A stretch of DNA of 64,000 nucleotides from Candidatus Gastranaerophilales bacterium (GCA_910587375.1 CAJULR010000009.1:1-64000); one strand, 5' to 3'; counted from the stretch's first letter, positions 32,970 through 42,852 are shown. Notes: generated from the letters alone by a model not told the origin. Translations and numbers: made by a program.

Positions 32970-34006
32970 AGATAGATAATATAGCTCCAAAAATTTCAAC
33001 TGCTGTCGGACAAGGGCTTGTAAACCTTGGCCGTGCTGCGCAGAAAAACGGTTCCGCTGTGGATAAGTTAAATAAATTTGCAGAAGGGCGCGGAATAAAC
33101 CCGGGGCGCGGCGCGTTTTTGGCCCTTATTTTCTCCTGCACGCTTATTCCGAGGTTTTTAAAGGCGCGTGATGCGGATGAAAAAAGTGAAATTTTAAGAC
33201 GTGATGTTACAACGATTTTAACTATAACCTTTGCAATGAAGGCAATTAAGGCGGGCCTTTCCGATTTAATGGCAAAGAAAAAAGGCTTGCCTATGACATT
33301 TACAAATATCCCGGATAATGCGCCGTGGTATGAAAAGGCTCTTGGCTACTTCCAGCAAAAGGGCAGAACCGCATTTTCCGCCGAAGATATCACTGCAAAC
33401 TATGCAAATATTGACGGCAAGGATACTTTGACAAGAATGTTAACCTTTGTGGATGAAAACAAAGGGGATGTGGGCAAAGTCTTAACTTTTGATAAGGCAA
33501 AACCTGCGTCCTTCCTTGCAAAAGGTCGCAATGACGGCGCGTTAACAAGAGCCGCTAAAAAGCTTCTTGGCGAAGACTTTGACTTTACAATGCCAGGAAA
33601 AGATATTATCAGGGCCATTAAGGAAAAAGACGTTACAAACGCTGCGTTTGCAGAGATTTCAAATGCGCTTAAGGATGTTGATACAAACCCGATTTCCCAG
33701 TTTGCAAAAGGTATCGGAAGCAAGTTTGAAACCGTTGCACTGCTTGCGGTTGTGGCCTTCCTTGGTTTTGGTCTTCCTAAATTAAATGAAAAATTAACTA
33801 AGGATAAATACTTAGACAAAGACGGAAGCGGCCTGAAGGCACATTATGCAAACCCGAACACCCCGATTCCGAATATGCCAAACAGAAGCGCCATAAGCAC
33901 ATTTAACCAAAACCAGAGAATGGTTTTCCAAAGCTTCCTGGGTTCATATCAAAACCAAAGTGCTAATAATAACGCACAAGCGCAGAAATTTGTTAAAAAT
34001 GCCTAA
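32966..34006 (+). CDS. Unknown membrane protein, partner of 31824 product
   Basis: 346 residues, family not recognised. Hydrophobic helices lie at about 49-65 (FLALIFSCTLIPRFL), 80-95 and 255-275. The last reads VALLAVVAFLGFGLPKL and resembles the matching helix of the upstream protein. A DKDGSG stretch after it recalls a partial calcium loop. The Asn/Gln-rich tail (YQNQSANNNAQAQ) is probably disordered. GGAG lies inside the end of the upstream gene and serves as ribosome site. Confidence 0.7.
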   Translation: MKIDNIAPKISTAVGQGLVNLGRAAQKNGSAVDKLNKFAEGRGINPGRGAFLALIFSCTLIPRFLKARDADEKSEILRRDVTTILTITFAMKAIKAGLSDLMAKKKGLPMTFTNIPDNAPWYEKALGYFQQKGRTAFSAEDITANYANIDGKDTLTRMLTFVDENKGDVGKVLTFDKAKPASFLAKGRNDGALTRAAKKLLGEDFDFTMPGKDIIRAIKEKDVTNAAFAEISNALKDVDTNPISQFAKGIGSKFETVALLAVVAFLGFGLPKLNEKLTKDKYLDKDGSGLKAHYANPNTPIPNMPNRSAISTFNQNQRMVFQSFLGSYQNQSANNNAQAQKFVKNA

Positions 34007-34048
34007 GTTAGCAACGCAAAAAGTGTGAAGTTTGCGGCCCAAAAGCGT

Positions 34049-34804
34049 CTAGCTTACGACCCTTAATTTTTTTGGGGCGGAAGATTTTTTAGAATAAATT
34101 TCAATAATTCTTCCGACAAGCGCCTTTGTTGTGTCTGAATTTGGTTTTTCTATGATATATTTTTTGTAATATCTAACCGCAAAGTGGCGTCTTTCAAGCT
34201 TATCAAAACAAATTCCAAGCCCTAAATTTGCCCTGAAATAATCAGGTTTAATTTTTAAAATTTGCTTAAAAACCCTTGCTGCTTCTTCAAATTCGCCAAG
34301 CTGCATATAAAGCCCTGCCTTATGGTTATGACAGAGGATGAAATTCGGTCTGGTTTCAAGAATTTTTTCATAAATCATTAAAGACATTTCAGGCTCATCC
34401 AAAAGCTCGTGCGAAATTGCAAGCTGAATTTGCGCGTTTAAGTTTTTGGGGTTTAACATTATTGCCTTTTGAAAACAGAAAACAGCTTCGTATGGTTCTG
34501 CGTTTAAAAGATAGTTTATGCCAAGTTCATAGTAAACATCAAAGTTTTCCTTTGAAATTTTTTCTGCCCGTTTTAAATATTTTATGGCCTTATTATATTC
34601 TTTTAAAATTTTATATGCTTTTGAAATTTTTATATAGGTTTCAACATTGTTTTTATCTGCCATAAGCGAATTCAGGTATGAAATAACAGCGTTTTTATAC
34701 TGTTTTTGTTTCATAAAATTTTGCGCAGCAAGATGAAAATCCATCGTGTTTTTTGCAACGGTATTAGAATCCTTTTTTGGACGCTTTGTAACTTCTTTTG
34801 TCAT
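34049..34804 (-). CDS. TPR protein
   Basis: 251 residues with about five to six TPR units, for example YNKAIKYLKRAEKISKENFD and PYEAVFCFQKAIMLNPKNLN. The first 25 residues are basic and polar. No signal peptide; a cytosolic scaffold is likely. GAGGAG precedes the ATG at good spacing. It is convergent with the membrane operon and divergent from MscS. Confidence 0.85.
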   Translation of the reverse strand: MTKEVTKRPKKDSNTVAKNTMDFHLAAQNFMKQKQYKNAVISYLNSLMADKNNVETYIKISKAYKILKEYNKAIKYLKRAEKISKENFDVYYELGINYLLNAEPYEAVFCFQKAIMLNPKNLNAQIQLAISHELLDEPEMSLMIYEKILETRPNFILCHNHKAGLYMQLGEFEEAARVFKQILKIKPDYFRANLGLGICFDKLERRHFAVRYYKKYIIEKPNSDTTKALVGRIIEIYSKKSSAPKKLRVVS

Positions 34805-34899
34805 AAACTCCTCTTTAAATAAAAGTTTATCTGTTTTCTTCTGAAAAAAGATTAATCGTCCGATTTAATTTCTTCTAAACCCGAAGGACTATTTTGTTG

Positions 34900-34908
34900 T
34901 GTTATAAT
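34900..34908 (+). promoter_or_regulatory. Extended -10 promoter for mscS-like gene
   Basis: TGT followed by TATAAT, 33 bp before the start at 34942. The leader contains an AAGGG ribosome site. No matching -35 is seen. Confidence 0.5.
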
Positions 34909-34941
34909 GGCTGAAAATATAAAATTTAAAAGGGAAATAAA

Positions 34942-35802
34942 ATGGAAACAGTATATGGTGGTGTTTTTGGCAGTTTTGTGACGGCGCTTTTAAACAAAGT
35001 TGATTTGTGGCTTTTGGCGAGAATTGTTGTGGAGCTTTTTATTTTCGCTTTTGCTTTAAATTTTATAAATAAGCTCATAAGCAGAATTTTTGTAAAAATT
35101 ATTCTGAAATTAAAGGATTTAGAAACAAAGAAGCAATACAATACGCTTCGCTTGGTTTCAATGTCAATTGCAGACACAATTATTGTTCTTTTCTTTGGGA
35201 CGAACATTTTGCAAGATTTAGGCATTGATATGAAACCAATTTTAGCCACTGCAGGGGTTTTGGGTGTTGCTGTGGGCTTTGGCGCGCAGCGCTTTGTGCA
35301 AGATGTTATTGCAGGTTTAAACATTCTTTTGACGGGCCAAATCAGAGTTGGGGATGTTGTAAAAGTTCAGGGCGTTGCAGGAACCGTGGAACGCGTAACC
35401 CTTACTATGGTTGTGTTGCGCTCATATGAAGGGTGTGTGCATTATATTAGAAACGGGCTTATTGATATTATTACAAACCAAACGAGGGATTTTTCCTATG
35501 CGGTTTTGGATGTGACTGTTGCTTATAAGGAAGATATAAAGCGGGTTATGGAGGTTTTAAAAGAAACCGGGGATGAACTTCGAAAAAACTCGGATTTTAA
35601 GGAAAAAATTCTTGATAACATTGAAATATTGGGGCTTGACAGTTTTCTTGATTCTTCAATTCTTGTAAAATGCAGAATTAAAACCTATCCGCAGTTTCAA
35701 TGGGAGGTTAGAAGAATGTTTAACCTTATGATTAAAGAAAGGTTTGACAAAGAAGGAATTGAAATTCCTTTTCCGCAGATGGTTGTAACCAAGGCAGAAT
35801 AA
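34942..35802 (+). CDS. Small-conductance mechanosensitive channel (MscS family)
   Basis: 286 residues with three N-terminal membrane helices. The pore helix and following segment read GVAVGFGAQRFVQDVIAG, then GDVVKVQGVAGTVERV, the family core. The C-terminal cytosolic alpha/beta vestibule domain ends IEIPFPQMVV. It opens under membrane tension to release solutes in hypo-osmotic shock. It is its own unit, with a strong terminator downstream. Confidence 0.93.
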   Translation: METVYGGVFGSFVTALLNKVDLWLLARIVVELFIFAFALNFINKLISRIFVKIILKLKDLETKKQYNTLRLVSMSIADTIIVLFFGTNILQDLGIDMKPILATAGVLGVAVGFGAQRFVQDVIAGLNILLTGQIRVGDVVKVQGVAGTVERVTLTMVVLRSYEGCVHYIRNGLIDIITNQTRDFSYAVLDVTVAYKEDIKRVMEVLKETGDELRKNSDFKEKILDNIEILGLDSFLDSSILVKCRIKTYPQFQWEVRRMFNLMIKERFDKEGIEIPFPQMVVTKAE

Positions 35803-35836
35803 GCCTTTTAAAGGGTTTTAAAGGGATTGTAATTGT

Positions 35837-35880
35837 AAAAACCGCCTCCTTTTTGTTTTAGGGAAGCGGTTTTTGTTTTT
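35837..35880. terminator. Bidirectional terminator between mscS-like gene and pepA
   Basis: AAAACCGC/GCGGTTTT with an inner TCC/GGA pair and T runs on both sides, between convergent genes. Confidence 0.8.
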
Positions 35881-35895
35881 ATTTTGCTAATTTAG

Positions 35896-37353
35896 CTATT
35901 TTGTAATGTGTTGAATTAATGTGCGCACCATTGCAGCTGTTGCGCCTTTATTTAATTCCTTATAGGGTTTATCAATAAAGGCTGTTCCTGCAATGTCAAG
36001 GTGGGCCCATTTTTTGGCCTTTGTGAAGTTTGATAAGAACCTTGCTGCGGTGCTTGCGCCTGCATATCTTGAGCCTGTGTTTCTCATATCTGCTATATCA
36101 GATTTTAAATTATCCTGCATATCATCTAAAATTGGCATTTGCCATAATGTTTCACCGGCTTCTTTACCATCTTCAATGATTTCTTTAATAAATTCATCGT
36201 CACATCCCATAACGCCCGTTATTGTGTTTCCAAGAGCCACAATTACAGCGCCTGTAAGCGTTGCAACGTCAATTACTTCATCAACGTTTAATTCATCGGC
36301 GTAAGTTAGGGCGTCTGCAAGGGTTAGACGGCCTTCTGCGTCTGTGTTGTCAACTTCGATTGTTTTACCGTTTTTAGCGGTTAAAACATCGCCCACTTTA
36401 TAGCTTGAACCGGAGGGCATATTTTCGCAAAGCGCAGACAGCATGTGCACTTCAGTGTTCGGTTTTAATTTAGCAATTGCCTTCATAACCCCTAAAACAC
36501 AAGCGCAGCCTGACATATCAGTTTTCATTGTAAGCATTGAAGCGGGGGGTTTAATATCAAGGCCTCCTGAATCAAACGTAATGCCTTTTCCTATTATTGC
36601 GATTTTTTTCTCCGGATTTTCAGGGACATATTTTACGTGGATGAATTTTTGTTCCTGAACGCTTCCTTGTCCAACGGCTAAAAATGCGTTAAAATTCATA
36701 GCTTTTAGTTCATCGCGCCCAAAAACCTTGATTTCAAGACCGTTTTCATTTGCAAGGTTTGTTGCAATTTCTGCAATTTTTGTTGGCGTTGCATATTCTG
36801 CGGGTTCAAAAATTAAATTCTTTGTAAAATTCATAGCTTCGCCCGTAATTTTTGCTTTTTCAATTGAGGGGGTCATTTTTTCGGGCTTGCAGTGTAAAAT
36901 TTCAACGCGCTCAATTTTTTCTTCATTTTTCTTTGTTTTATATTTATCAAAATCGTATTCGCCCATAATGGCGCCCAAGGCAACGTTATAGGCAATTTTG
37001 CAGCAGCACATATTTCCGTTGTTTTGAATGTTAAACCCAACGGTTTTTTTCTTGCTTAGTTTTTCTGCTTGTTTAATTGCTTTTGCCGCAACTTCTCTTA
37101 CTTTGTCATTGTTAAATTCTTCTTTTTTTCCAAGGCCAACTGCTAAAATTTTCACGTCTTGTGTTGGGTATGCAAAAGTTTCAAGGTATTTTCCTTTAAA
37201 GTTTTCAATTTCAAGAATATTTTTTGAAACTGCATTGTCATATTTTTCATCCAGGCCTTTTTGTGTATCGTTTAAGGTTTTATCATCCTCAAAGAAGCCT
37301 GTAACAATAACATCCGCCTCTGTTTCCTGCGGTAGTTTTGCATAAATTTCCAT
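35896..37353 (-). CDS. pepA: Leucyl aminopeptidase (M17)
   Basis: 485 residues from MEIYAKLPQE, chosen because GGAG precedes it by about 10 bases; the frame extends 30 bp further upstream without a ribosome site. The C-terminal catalytic domain has GKGITFDSGGLDIKP (metal-binding Lys and Asp), MKTDMSGCA and the signature NTDAEGRLTLADAL. It is a cytosolic hexameric di-metal aminopeptidase releasing N-terminal residues from peptides. It lies 36 bp after trmFO on the same strand. Confidence 0.95.
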   Translation of the reverse strand: MEIYAKLPQETEADVIVTGFFEDDKTLNDTQKGLDEKYDNAVSKNILEIENFKGKYLETFAYPTQDVKILAVGLGKKEEFNNDKVREVAAKAIKQAEKLSKKKTVGFNIQNNGNMCCCKIAYNVALGAIMGEYDFDKYKTKKNEEKIERVEILHCKPEKMTPSIEKAKITGEAMNFTKNLIFEPAEYATPTKIAEIATNLANENGLEIKVFGRDELKAMNFNAFLAVGQGSVQEQKFIHVKYVPENPEKKIAIIGKGITFDSGGLDIKPPASMLTMKTDMSGCACVLGVMKAIAKLKPNTEVHMLSALCENMPSGSSYKVGDVLTAKNGKTIEVDNTDAEGRLTLADALTYADELNVDEVIDVATLTGAVIVALGNTITGVMGCDDEFIKEIIEDGKEAGETLWQMPILDDMQDNLKSDIADMRNTGSRYAGASTAARFLSNFTKAKKWAHLDIAGTAFIDKPYKELNKGATAAMVRTLIQHITK

Positions 37354-37388
37354 AAAAATGTACTCCGTAACAAATATTAACAAATATG

Positions 37389-38750
37389 TTATAGCACATT
37401 TTTTAAATTCTGAATATATTCAATTGCACGATTTGAATATAAAGTATTTTTTTCTTCCTTGTTTTTTCTTACCTGACGCGGCATTTCCATTTCTTTAATT
37501 ATTCCCCAGTTTGAATTTTGGGGCTGGAAATTTTTGTGCCCGTCAAATGTTATATAATCAATCAAGGCGCCAAGCATAGAAACTGGTTCAAGCTGAATTA
37601 AGGGCTTGTTTTCTAAATGTCTTGAAATATTGATTGCAGCAAAAAGGCCTGTTGCAATGCTTTCAGTGTATCCTTCAACGCCCGTAATTTGCCCTGCAAA
37701 GAATAAATTTGGGTTTGAAATTGCTTGCATATGTTTGTTTAAAATTTTTGGGCTGTTTATAAAAGTATTAGCGTGCATTACGCCATAGCGCGTGATTTCA
37801 GCGTTTTCAAGGCCGGGGATTGATTGAATTAAGCGTTTTTGTTCTCCCCATTTTAAATTTGTCTGAAAGCCGACAAGGTTGTAAAGTTCAGCCTCTTTAT
37901 CATCCTGGCGAAGCTGGACAACCGCATAAAACTGTTGTTTTTTATATTTGGCTTCGTCTTCCGGGCCCTTAAATTTGCGTCTGTCAAAAAGGCCCACAGG
38001 TTTCATCGGGCCAAAGCGCAAAGTGTCAACGCCTCTTTTTGCCATTTGTTCAATTGGCATGCAGCCTTCAAAGAATTTTGCCTTGCTCATTGCTTCTTTT
38101 TCAAATTCTTTAAGTTCGATTTTTTCCGCCTCGGTTAAAATTTTGTAAAAATTTTCATATTCTTCACGTGTGAGCGGGCAATTTATAAAATCCGCCTCTC
38201 CTTTGTCCCAGCGGGCGCCAAAGAAGGCTTTATCAAAATTTATGCTTTCTTTTTTTACAATCGGCGCAATGGCGTCAAAAAAGCTGAAATGCCCTTCGCC
38301 AAAGGTTTCTTGGAGGTGGCTGCAAAGGCTTTTAGATGTCAGAGGGCCTGTGGCCACAAGGGTTATACCGTCCGGGGGAAGTTCTGTCAACTCTTCATTT
38401 ATGATGTTTATATTTTTATGGTTTTTAATTATGTCTGAAATGGCTTTGCTAAAGCCAAAACGGTCGATAGATAGTGAATTTCCTGAAGGAACGGAGTGTG
38501 AATATGCTTTTTTAATTAAAGTTGAGCCTAAAATTTCAATCTCTTTTTTTAAAAGGCCGCTTGCAGAGGTGAGGGCGATGGAGCCTAGGCTGTTTGAGCA
38601 TACAAATTCTGCAAAATCCCCGCTAACGTGGGCGCCTGTTTGTTTTTTGGGGCGCATTTCGTATAAATTAACTTCATATCCTCTTTCTGCAAGGTATATT
38701 GCCGCTTCGGAGCCCGCAAGGCCGCCGCCTATTATATTTATCTTTTCCAT
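37389..38750 (-). CDS. trmFO: Folate-dependent tRNA (uracil-54-C5)-methyltransferase
   Basis: 453 residues. The FAD-binding opening is NIIGGGLAGSEAAIYLAERG. Family blocks include ALTSASGLLKKE, CSNSLGS, and INCPLTREEYENFY. The C-terminal GYTESIATGLFAAIN lies near the second FAD contact. It uses methylene-tetrahydrofolate and FAD to form m5U54 in tRNA T loops. GAGGA precedes the start at 6-base spacing. Divergent from rlmN, another RNA methyltransferase gene, with about 30 bp between starts. Confidence 0.96.
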   Translation of the reverse strand: MEKINIIGGGLAGSEAAIYLAERGYEVNLYEMRPKKQTGAHVSGDFAEFVCSNSLGSIALTSASGLLKKEIEILGSTLIKKAYSHSVPSGNSLSIDRFGFSKAISDIIKNHKNINIINEELTELPPDGITLVATGPLTSKSLCSHLQETFGEGHFSFFDAIAPIVKKESINFDKAFFGARWDKGEADFINCPLTREEYENFYKILTEAEKIELKEFEKEAMSKAKFFEGCMPIEQMAKRGVDTLRFGPMKPVGLFDRRKFKGPEDEAKYKKQQFYAVVQLRQDDKEAELYNLVGFQTNLKWGEQKRLIQSIPGLENAEITRYGVMHANTFINSPKILNKHMQAISNPNLFFAGQITGVEGYTESIATGLFAAINISRHLENKPLIQLEPVSMLGALIDYITFDGHKNFQPQNSNWGIIKEMEMPRQVRKNKEEKNTLYSNRAIEYIQNLKNVL

Positions 38751-38780
38751 TAAAAATCCTCTAAAATCTTATATTATTTT

Positions 38781-39914
38781 ATGTTAAAATTTTTCATTAT
38801 GGAAGCATTGAATGAAAATGAAAAGTTTTGTGTACCCCCTGGCGGCGAAAGCGGCCAAAAAATAAGGCTCTCAGGGCTTGATAAAAATGAGCTTGAAGGT
38901 TTGATGGAAACCTTGGGCGAGAAAAAATTCAGAGCGGGGCAGGTTTTTTCCTGGCTTTATACAAAAAATGCAGTTTCGTTTGATGAGATGTCTGATATTA
39001 AAAAGGAATTGCGCCAAAAGCTAAATGAATGCGCCATAATAACCGATGTTAAGATTAAAACAAAACAGATAAGCACTGACGGGACGCTTAAATATTTGCT
39101 TGAATATAAGGATGGAAACACGGCAGAGTGCGTTCTTATGCGGTTTGATAACCGTGCAAATTTAACGGCCTGTGTAAGTTCTCAAATTGGCTGTGCAATG
39201 GGTTGCAAGTTTTGCGCTACGGGCCAAAGGGGAATTATAAGAAACCTTGAGCCGTATGAAATTTTAGAGCAGATTTTAACAATTCAAAGAGATACGGGCC
39301 TAAAGGTTACAAACGTTGTTTTTATGGGCCAGGGCGAGCCTTTTAATAATTATAAGAATATGATGAGGGCAATTGAGCTTATAAACAGCTGCCTTACGAT
39401 TGGAATTCGCCGCATAACGGTTTCAACATGCGGAATTGTGCCAAAAATTTATGATGTTTCTAATGAAGATTTGGTTCCAACCCTTGCTATTTCTTTACAT
39501 GCGCCAAACAGTGAACTTCGCGCGCAGATTATGCCTGTTGAAAAGCGGTATAACATTGAAGAACTTAAAAAGGCGTTGAAATTTTACACCGAAAAAACAG
39601 GAAAAAGGGTGACCCTTGAATATGTTTTAATTGGTAAATTGACAGACACTAAAGAATGTGCGGCAGAGCTTGCGCACTTTATGAAAGATTTAAAGTGTAA
39701 TGTGAATTTAATTCCATATAACCCTGTAGAAATCAAGAATGATGGGAATTTCAAAGACAGCACTTTGCCTGTGTTTAAAAAGCCTGATAAAAAAGATATT
39801 ATGAAGTTTAAATATATTTTAGAGGCGTCAGGCAAAAAGGTGACTGTCCGCCTGGAGCGCGGCGCAGACATTGACGCTGCCTGCGGCCAATTAAAAGGAA
39901 AAGTTGAAGGGTAA
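38781..39914 (+). CDS. rlmN: 23S rRNA A2503/tRNA A37 C2-methyltransferase
   Basis: 377-residue radical-SAM enzyme. The iron-sulfur cysteines are in GCAMGCKFCATGQRG, followed by VFMGQGEPFNNY. The C-terminal DIDAACGQL carries the cysteine used in the mechanism. The start is uncertain: ATG at 38781 or 38799, neither with a ribosome site. AT-rich -10-like hexamers lie 3-5 bp before the first, so a leaderless message is possible. The N-terminal residues before the family domain (to about 30) are poorly conserved in style. Confidence 0.95.
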   Translation: MLKFFIMEALNENEKFCVPPGGESGQKIRLSGLDKNELEGLMETLGEKKFRAGQVFSWLYTKNAVSFDEMSDIKKELRQKLNECAIITDVKIKTKQISTDGTLKYLLEYKDGNTAECVLMRFDNRANLTACVSSQIGCAMGCKFCATGQRGIIRNLEPYEILEQILTIQRDTGLKVTNVVFMGQGEPFNNYKNMMRAIELINSCLTIGIRRITVSTCGIVPKIYDVSNEDLVPTLAISLHAPNSELRAQIMPVEKRYNIEELKKALKFYTEKTGKRVTLEYVLIGKLTDTKECAAELAHFMKDLKCNVNLIPYNPVEIKNDGNFKDSTLPVFKKPDKKDIMKFKYILEASGKKVTVRLERGADIDAACGQLKGKVEG

Positions 39915-39947
39915 AGTTAGTGAGTAAAGTTGGCGGGGCGCTTAAAT

Positions 39948-40904
39948 TTAACCTTGTTTTGCCGGGGTTAAGTTTTTACATTGGGTGCAGGTTGTGCGGT
40001 TTTCGCTGATACAGTTTGGCTCCGCGTGGATTATAACAGAAACGTTATCAAACTTTTCTTCAATGCTTTTTTCAATGTCATCGCAAAGGATGTGCCCGTC
40101 TAAAAGCTCCATTTTGCAGGGAAGATAAAGGGTAAGCTGAATTACTCTTTTGGAGCCGGATTTAGAGGTTTTGACGGATTTTACTCCCATAACCCCGCGG
40201 TCTTTAAATTTTTCTAAAATTGCTTTAATTTCTTCTTTGTCAGAAGCAGGCAAGGCGCCATCCAAAAGGTTGTTTGCAGCTTTTTTTGTAAGACTTAGTC
40301 CTGTTCTTAAAATTATTGTGGCAACAATTATGGCAAAAATCGGGTCTAAAATATATAGGCCTGTAAATTTAACCGCAAAAAGGCCCAAAAGTATTGCAAC
40401 AGAAGAATAAACATCCATGCTAAGGTGTTCGGCGTCTGTTTGAAGGGCGATAGAGTCGGTTTTTTTAGCGGTGTAGAACAAATATCTTGAAACAATAAAG
40501 TTTAAAACGCAGGAAAAAAGCATAATCCAAATGCCGAGGTCTGTTTCAAAATGGTGTTCAATTCCGAATTTTATGAGTTTTTCTGCCGCAATATAAACAA
40601 TGTAAAGAGCTGTTACAATTATTAACAAAGCTTCAACAAAACCTGCCAAATCTTCATATTTTCCATGCCCAAAAGGATGGTCATCATCGGCAGGCTCGGA
40701 TGATTTCATAACAGAGAAGAAGGCTAAAAACGAGGCTACAAGGTCCACAAGGGAGTGCAACGCCTCAGATAGAATTGAAATACTTCCTGAAACAAGCCCC
40801 GCGACAATTTTTAGGGCAATTAAAAATGAATTTGAAACAATCGAAAGCCCTGCCGCTACTTTTTTCTTAACATTTGTTTGCTCTGTAATATTGCTCTTAT
40901 CCAC
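39948..40904 (-). CDS. Cation diffusion facilitator (CDF) metal exporter
   Basis: 318 residues, GTG start with AAAGG upstream. Six membrane helices; the metal sites are EALHSLVDL in TM2 (H-x3-D) and DAEHLSMDV in TM5 (H-x3-D). DDDHPFGHGKYED is the usual loop. The cytosolic C-terminal domain is followed by a short tail with CISENRTTCTQCKN, three cysteines that could bind metal and are not a standard part of the family. Probably exports Zn, Fe or Mn using the proton gradient. Confidence 0.93.
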   Translation of the reverse strand: MDKSNITEQTNVKKKVAAGLSIVSNSFLIALKIVAGLVSGSISILSEALHSLVDLVASFLAFFSVMKSSEPADDDHPFGHGKYEDLAGFVEALLIIVTALYIVYIAAEKLIKFGIEHHFETDLGIWIMLFSCVLNFIVSRYLFYTAKKTDSIALQTDAEHLSMDVYSSVAILLGLFAVKFTGLYILDPIFAIIVATIILRTGLSLTKKAANNLLDGALPASDKEEIKAILEKFKDRGVMGVKSVKTSKSGSKRVIQLTLYLPCKMELLDGHILCDDIEKSIEEKFDNVSVIIHAEPNCISENRTTCTQCKNLTPAKQG

Positions 40905-41056
40905 GCCTGAAAGCCTTTCTATATTTATATTATTGTATCATTAAATTAGATTAAATGGTGTATTTATAATGTTAAGGTATTTATTTTAAAAGTGAATTCT
41001 ATTATAATAGTTGAAGATTAGTTATAAGTTAGCATGGATTAATAAGGTATTAAGTT

Positions 41057-41809
41057 TTGACTGAGCAGAAAGTATCCGAGTTATTTTTAAATAATATTTA
41101 CGTTTTGCCTTTGTGGGTAAAACAGGTGATTTATCTTAAAACGAAAGAAAAATTAACAGAAGAGTTGGCAGAGTTTTTGGATTTATTAAACCCCGAAAAC
41201 CTTATGCAGCATTTTGTGCCGGAACTCACTTTTAAAGGCAAAAGAGAGCTTGAAAAAAGGGAGTTGGGCCTTCCTGAAAACTTCTATATTTTTCTTATGA
41301 ATTGTTCCAAAAAGGATGATTTATTTGAAATTACCCTTGCAAACTATTGGACAATGGCAGAAACGGCGAAAATCTTCGTAAGAAGCGTTGAGCTTGAACT
41401 TGTTAACTTGCCGGAATCCGACAAAACTTACGCTGTTGCACAATTCTTGGCAGGCAAAATCAGAACAGGTGAAGTTTTAAGAAAACTTGGAAAAATTGAT
41501 ATTACACAGCTTGAAAAATCTATTCGCGAACAAAAAGAACGCCAAAAACGCGGTGAAAATATTAAAATTGCAGACTGCATGATTTCTTTAGGGTATATAA
41601 CCGAGAAAGATGTTAAAATCCTTCTTGCGTTTAAAGAAGAATCAAGAAAAAGATTTATTATGGGAATGGGCTTGTCTTTAATCCGTCCCGAAAATTCTTC
41701 AGACCAGCAAAGAATTTATGCCAATATGCAAAGGCAGATGAAAAAGCTTGATCAGGAAAATAAAATCCTGAAAAATCGTTTAAGAAAAATCTTGAATATT
41801 CAAGAGTAA
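41057..41809 (+). CDS. Unknown soluble protein with MshEN-like helical module
   Basis: 250 residues. The start is TTG at 41057, with AAGG about 10 bases upstream. The segment IKIADCMISLGYITEKDVKIL (about 176-196) resembles the N-terminal module of type II secretion/pilus ATPases (MshEN-like), which in some proteins binds c-di-GMP. No ATPase domain follows. The last 40 residues form a coiled coil (MQRQMKKLDQENKILKNRL). I cannot assign a function; a link to the c-di-GMP protein at 25698 is possible but untested. Confidence 0.68.
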   Translation: MTEQKVSELFLNNIYVLPLWVKQVIYLKTKEKLTEELAEFLDLLNPENLMQHFVPELTFKGKRELEKRELGLPENFYIFLMNCSKKDDLFEITLANYWTMAETAKIFVRSVELELVNLPESDKTYAVAQFLAGKIRTGEVLRKLGKIDITQLEKSIREQKERQKRGENIKIADCMISLGYITEKDVKILLAFKEESRKRFIMGMGLSLIRPENSSDQQRIYANMQRQMKKLDQENKILKNRLRKILNIQE

Positions 41810-41847
41810 TCTTGTTTACGGGTTTTTTAAATATAGGATGATTTTAA

Positions 41848-42852
41848 ATGCTTTTGCCTGAATATGTTCCCGTTTTAGACCTTAAAAGAGGGGGATTTGT
41901 CGACCAAAGGTTTTTTGGCATTGCTGTTTTATACGGGTTTAAAGAAGGCCGGGTGGTTGAGCTTTTAAAAATCGGCAATGATAATGGCTGCCCTTTTTTT
42001 CTAAGAAGCCTTTTAAAGCCTATCCAGGCTTCAATTATGGCAGATTATGACACGCATAAATTTTATGGCTTTACGGACAAAGAACTTGCAATTATGCAAG
42101 CTTCCCATGCGGGCGAAAAGGTGCACACTGACCTTGTTTTGTCTATTTTAAAGTGGTCGGGGCTAAATGAAGAATATTTAAAGTGCCCTGAAATTGCTCC
42201 TCTTGCCCCTGATGTTTTAAAGCCTGATGAAAGACCAAAAAAAATTCATAACAATTGTTCTGCAAAACATGCCATGCTGCTTTCTGTATCAAAGCAGCTG
42301 GGGTTTTCTTTGGATGATTATTACAGCCTAAATCACCCTGTTCAAAAAATTATTTTGGATAAAATTTGCAATTTATCTAAATATTCGGCAGGTTCTTTAG
42401 AAAACAAGGATTTCAATTTACCCAAAACCCCTCCGCAAAGTTATGATGGCTGTACTCTTCCTGTTTGGGCGCTTCCTTTTAAAAATATTGCAACTGCATT
42501 TTTTAAACTCTATAACGATAAAAAATATAATTTTTTAAAAAAAGCGTATATGGAAAATCCTTATATAATAGGCGGAAAGGACAATTTTGGCCTAAGACAG
42601 GACACCCACATTATGCTTCTTAACCCTTCTTTAATCTCAAAAACAGGTGCGGGCGGGTTTTTAAGCGTTTATAATGATAAAAAAAATGAATTTTTGCTAA
42701 TAAAAATGGCACAGGATAATAACAAGGCGCGCTTTTTGTTTGCAATGAAACTTTTAGAAAACCTTAGATGGATAGAAAATAATACGCTCGATTATAATTT
42801 TTATGATGAGGCGCAGAGAGCGGTTGGGGAATATTTTCCAAAAACATTTTAA
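41848..42852 (+). CDS. Asparaginase (thermolabile/rhizobial type II family)
   Basis: 334 residues of the PF06089 family, unrelated to the E. coli AnsA/AnsB fold. Hallmarks are FLRSLLKPIQASI, MQASHAGEKVHTD and HNNCSAKHAMLL. GLRQDTHIMLL and KTGAGGFL follow. It hydrolyses asparagine to aspartate and ammonia in the cytosol. The usual family motif reads HNNCSGKH, so the Ala at that position is a small deviation. It lies 38 bp after the preceding gene. Confidence 0.85.
   Translation: MLLPEYVPVLDLKRGGFVDQRFFGIAVLYGFKEGRVVELLKIGNDNGCPFFLRSLLKPIQASIMADYDTHKFYGFTDKELAIMQASHAGEKVHTDLVLSILKWSGLNEEYLKCPEIAPLAPDVLKPDERPKKIHNNCSAKHAMLLSVSKQLGFSLDDYYSLNHPVQKIILDKICNLSKYSAGSLENKDFNLPKTPPQSYDGCTLPVWALPFKNIATAFFKLYNDKKYNFLKKAYMENPYIIGGKDNFGLRQDTHIMLLNPSLISKTGAGGFLSVYNDKKNEFLLIKMAQDNNKARFLFAMKLLENLRWIENNTLDYNFYDEAQRAVGEYFPKTF

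Noticed and set aside
37435..37460. ATAAAGTAT inside trmFO as another copy of the shared element
   Set aside because: It lies within coding sequence and lacks the GGCAATTTTT block at the fixed distance.
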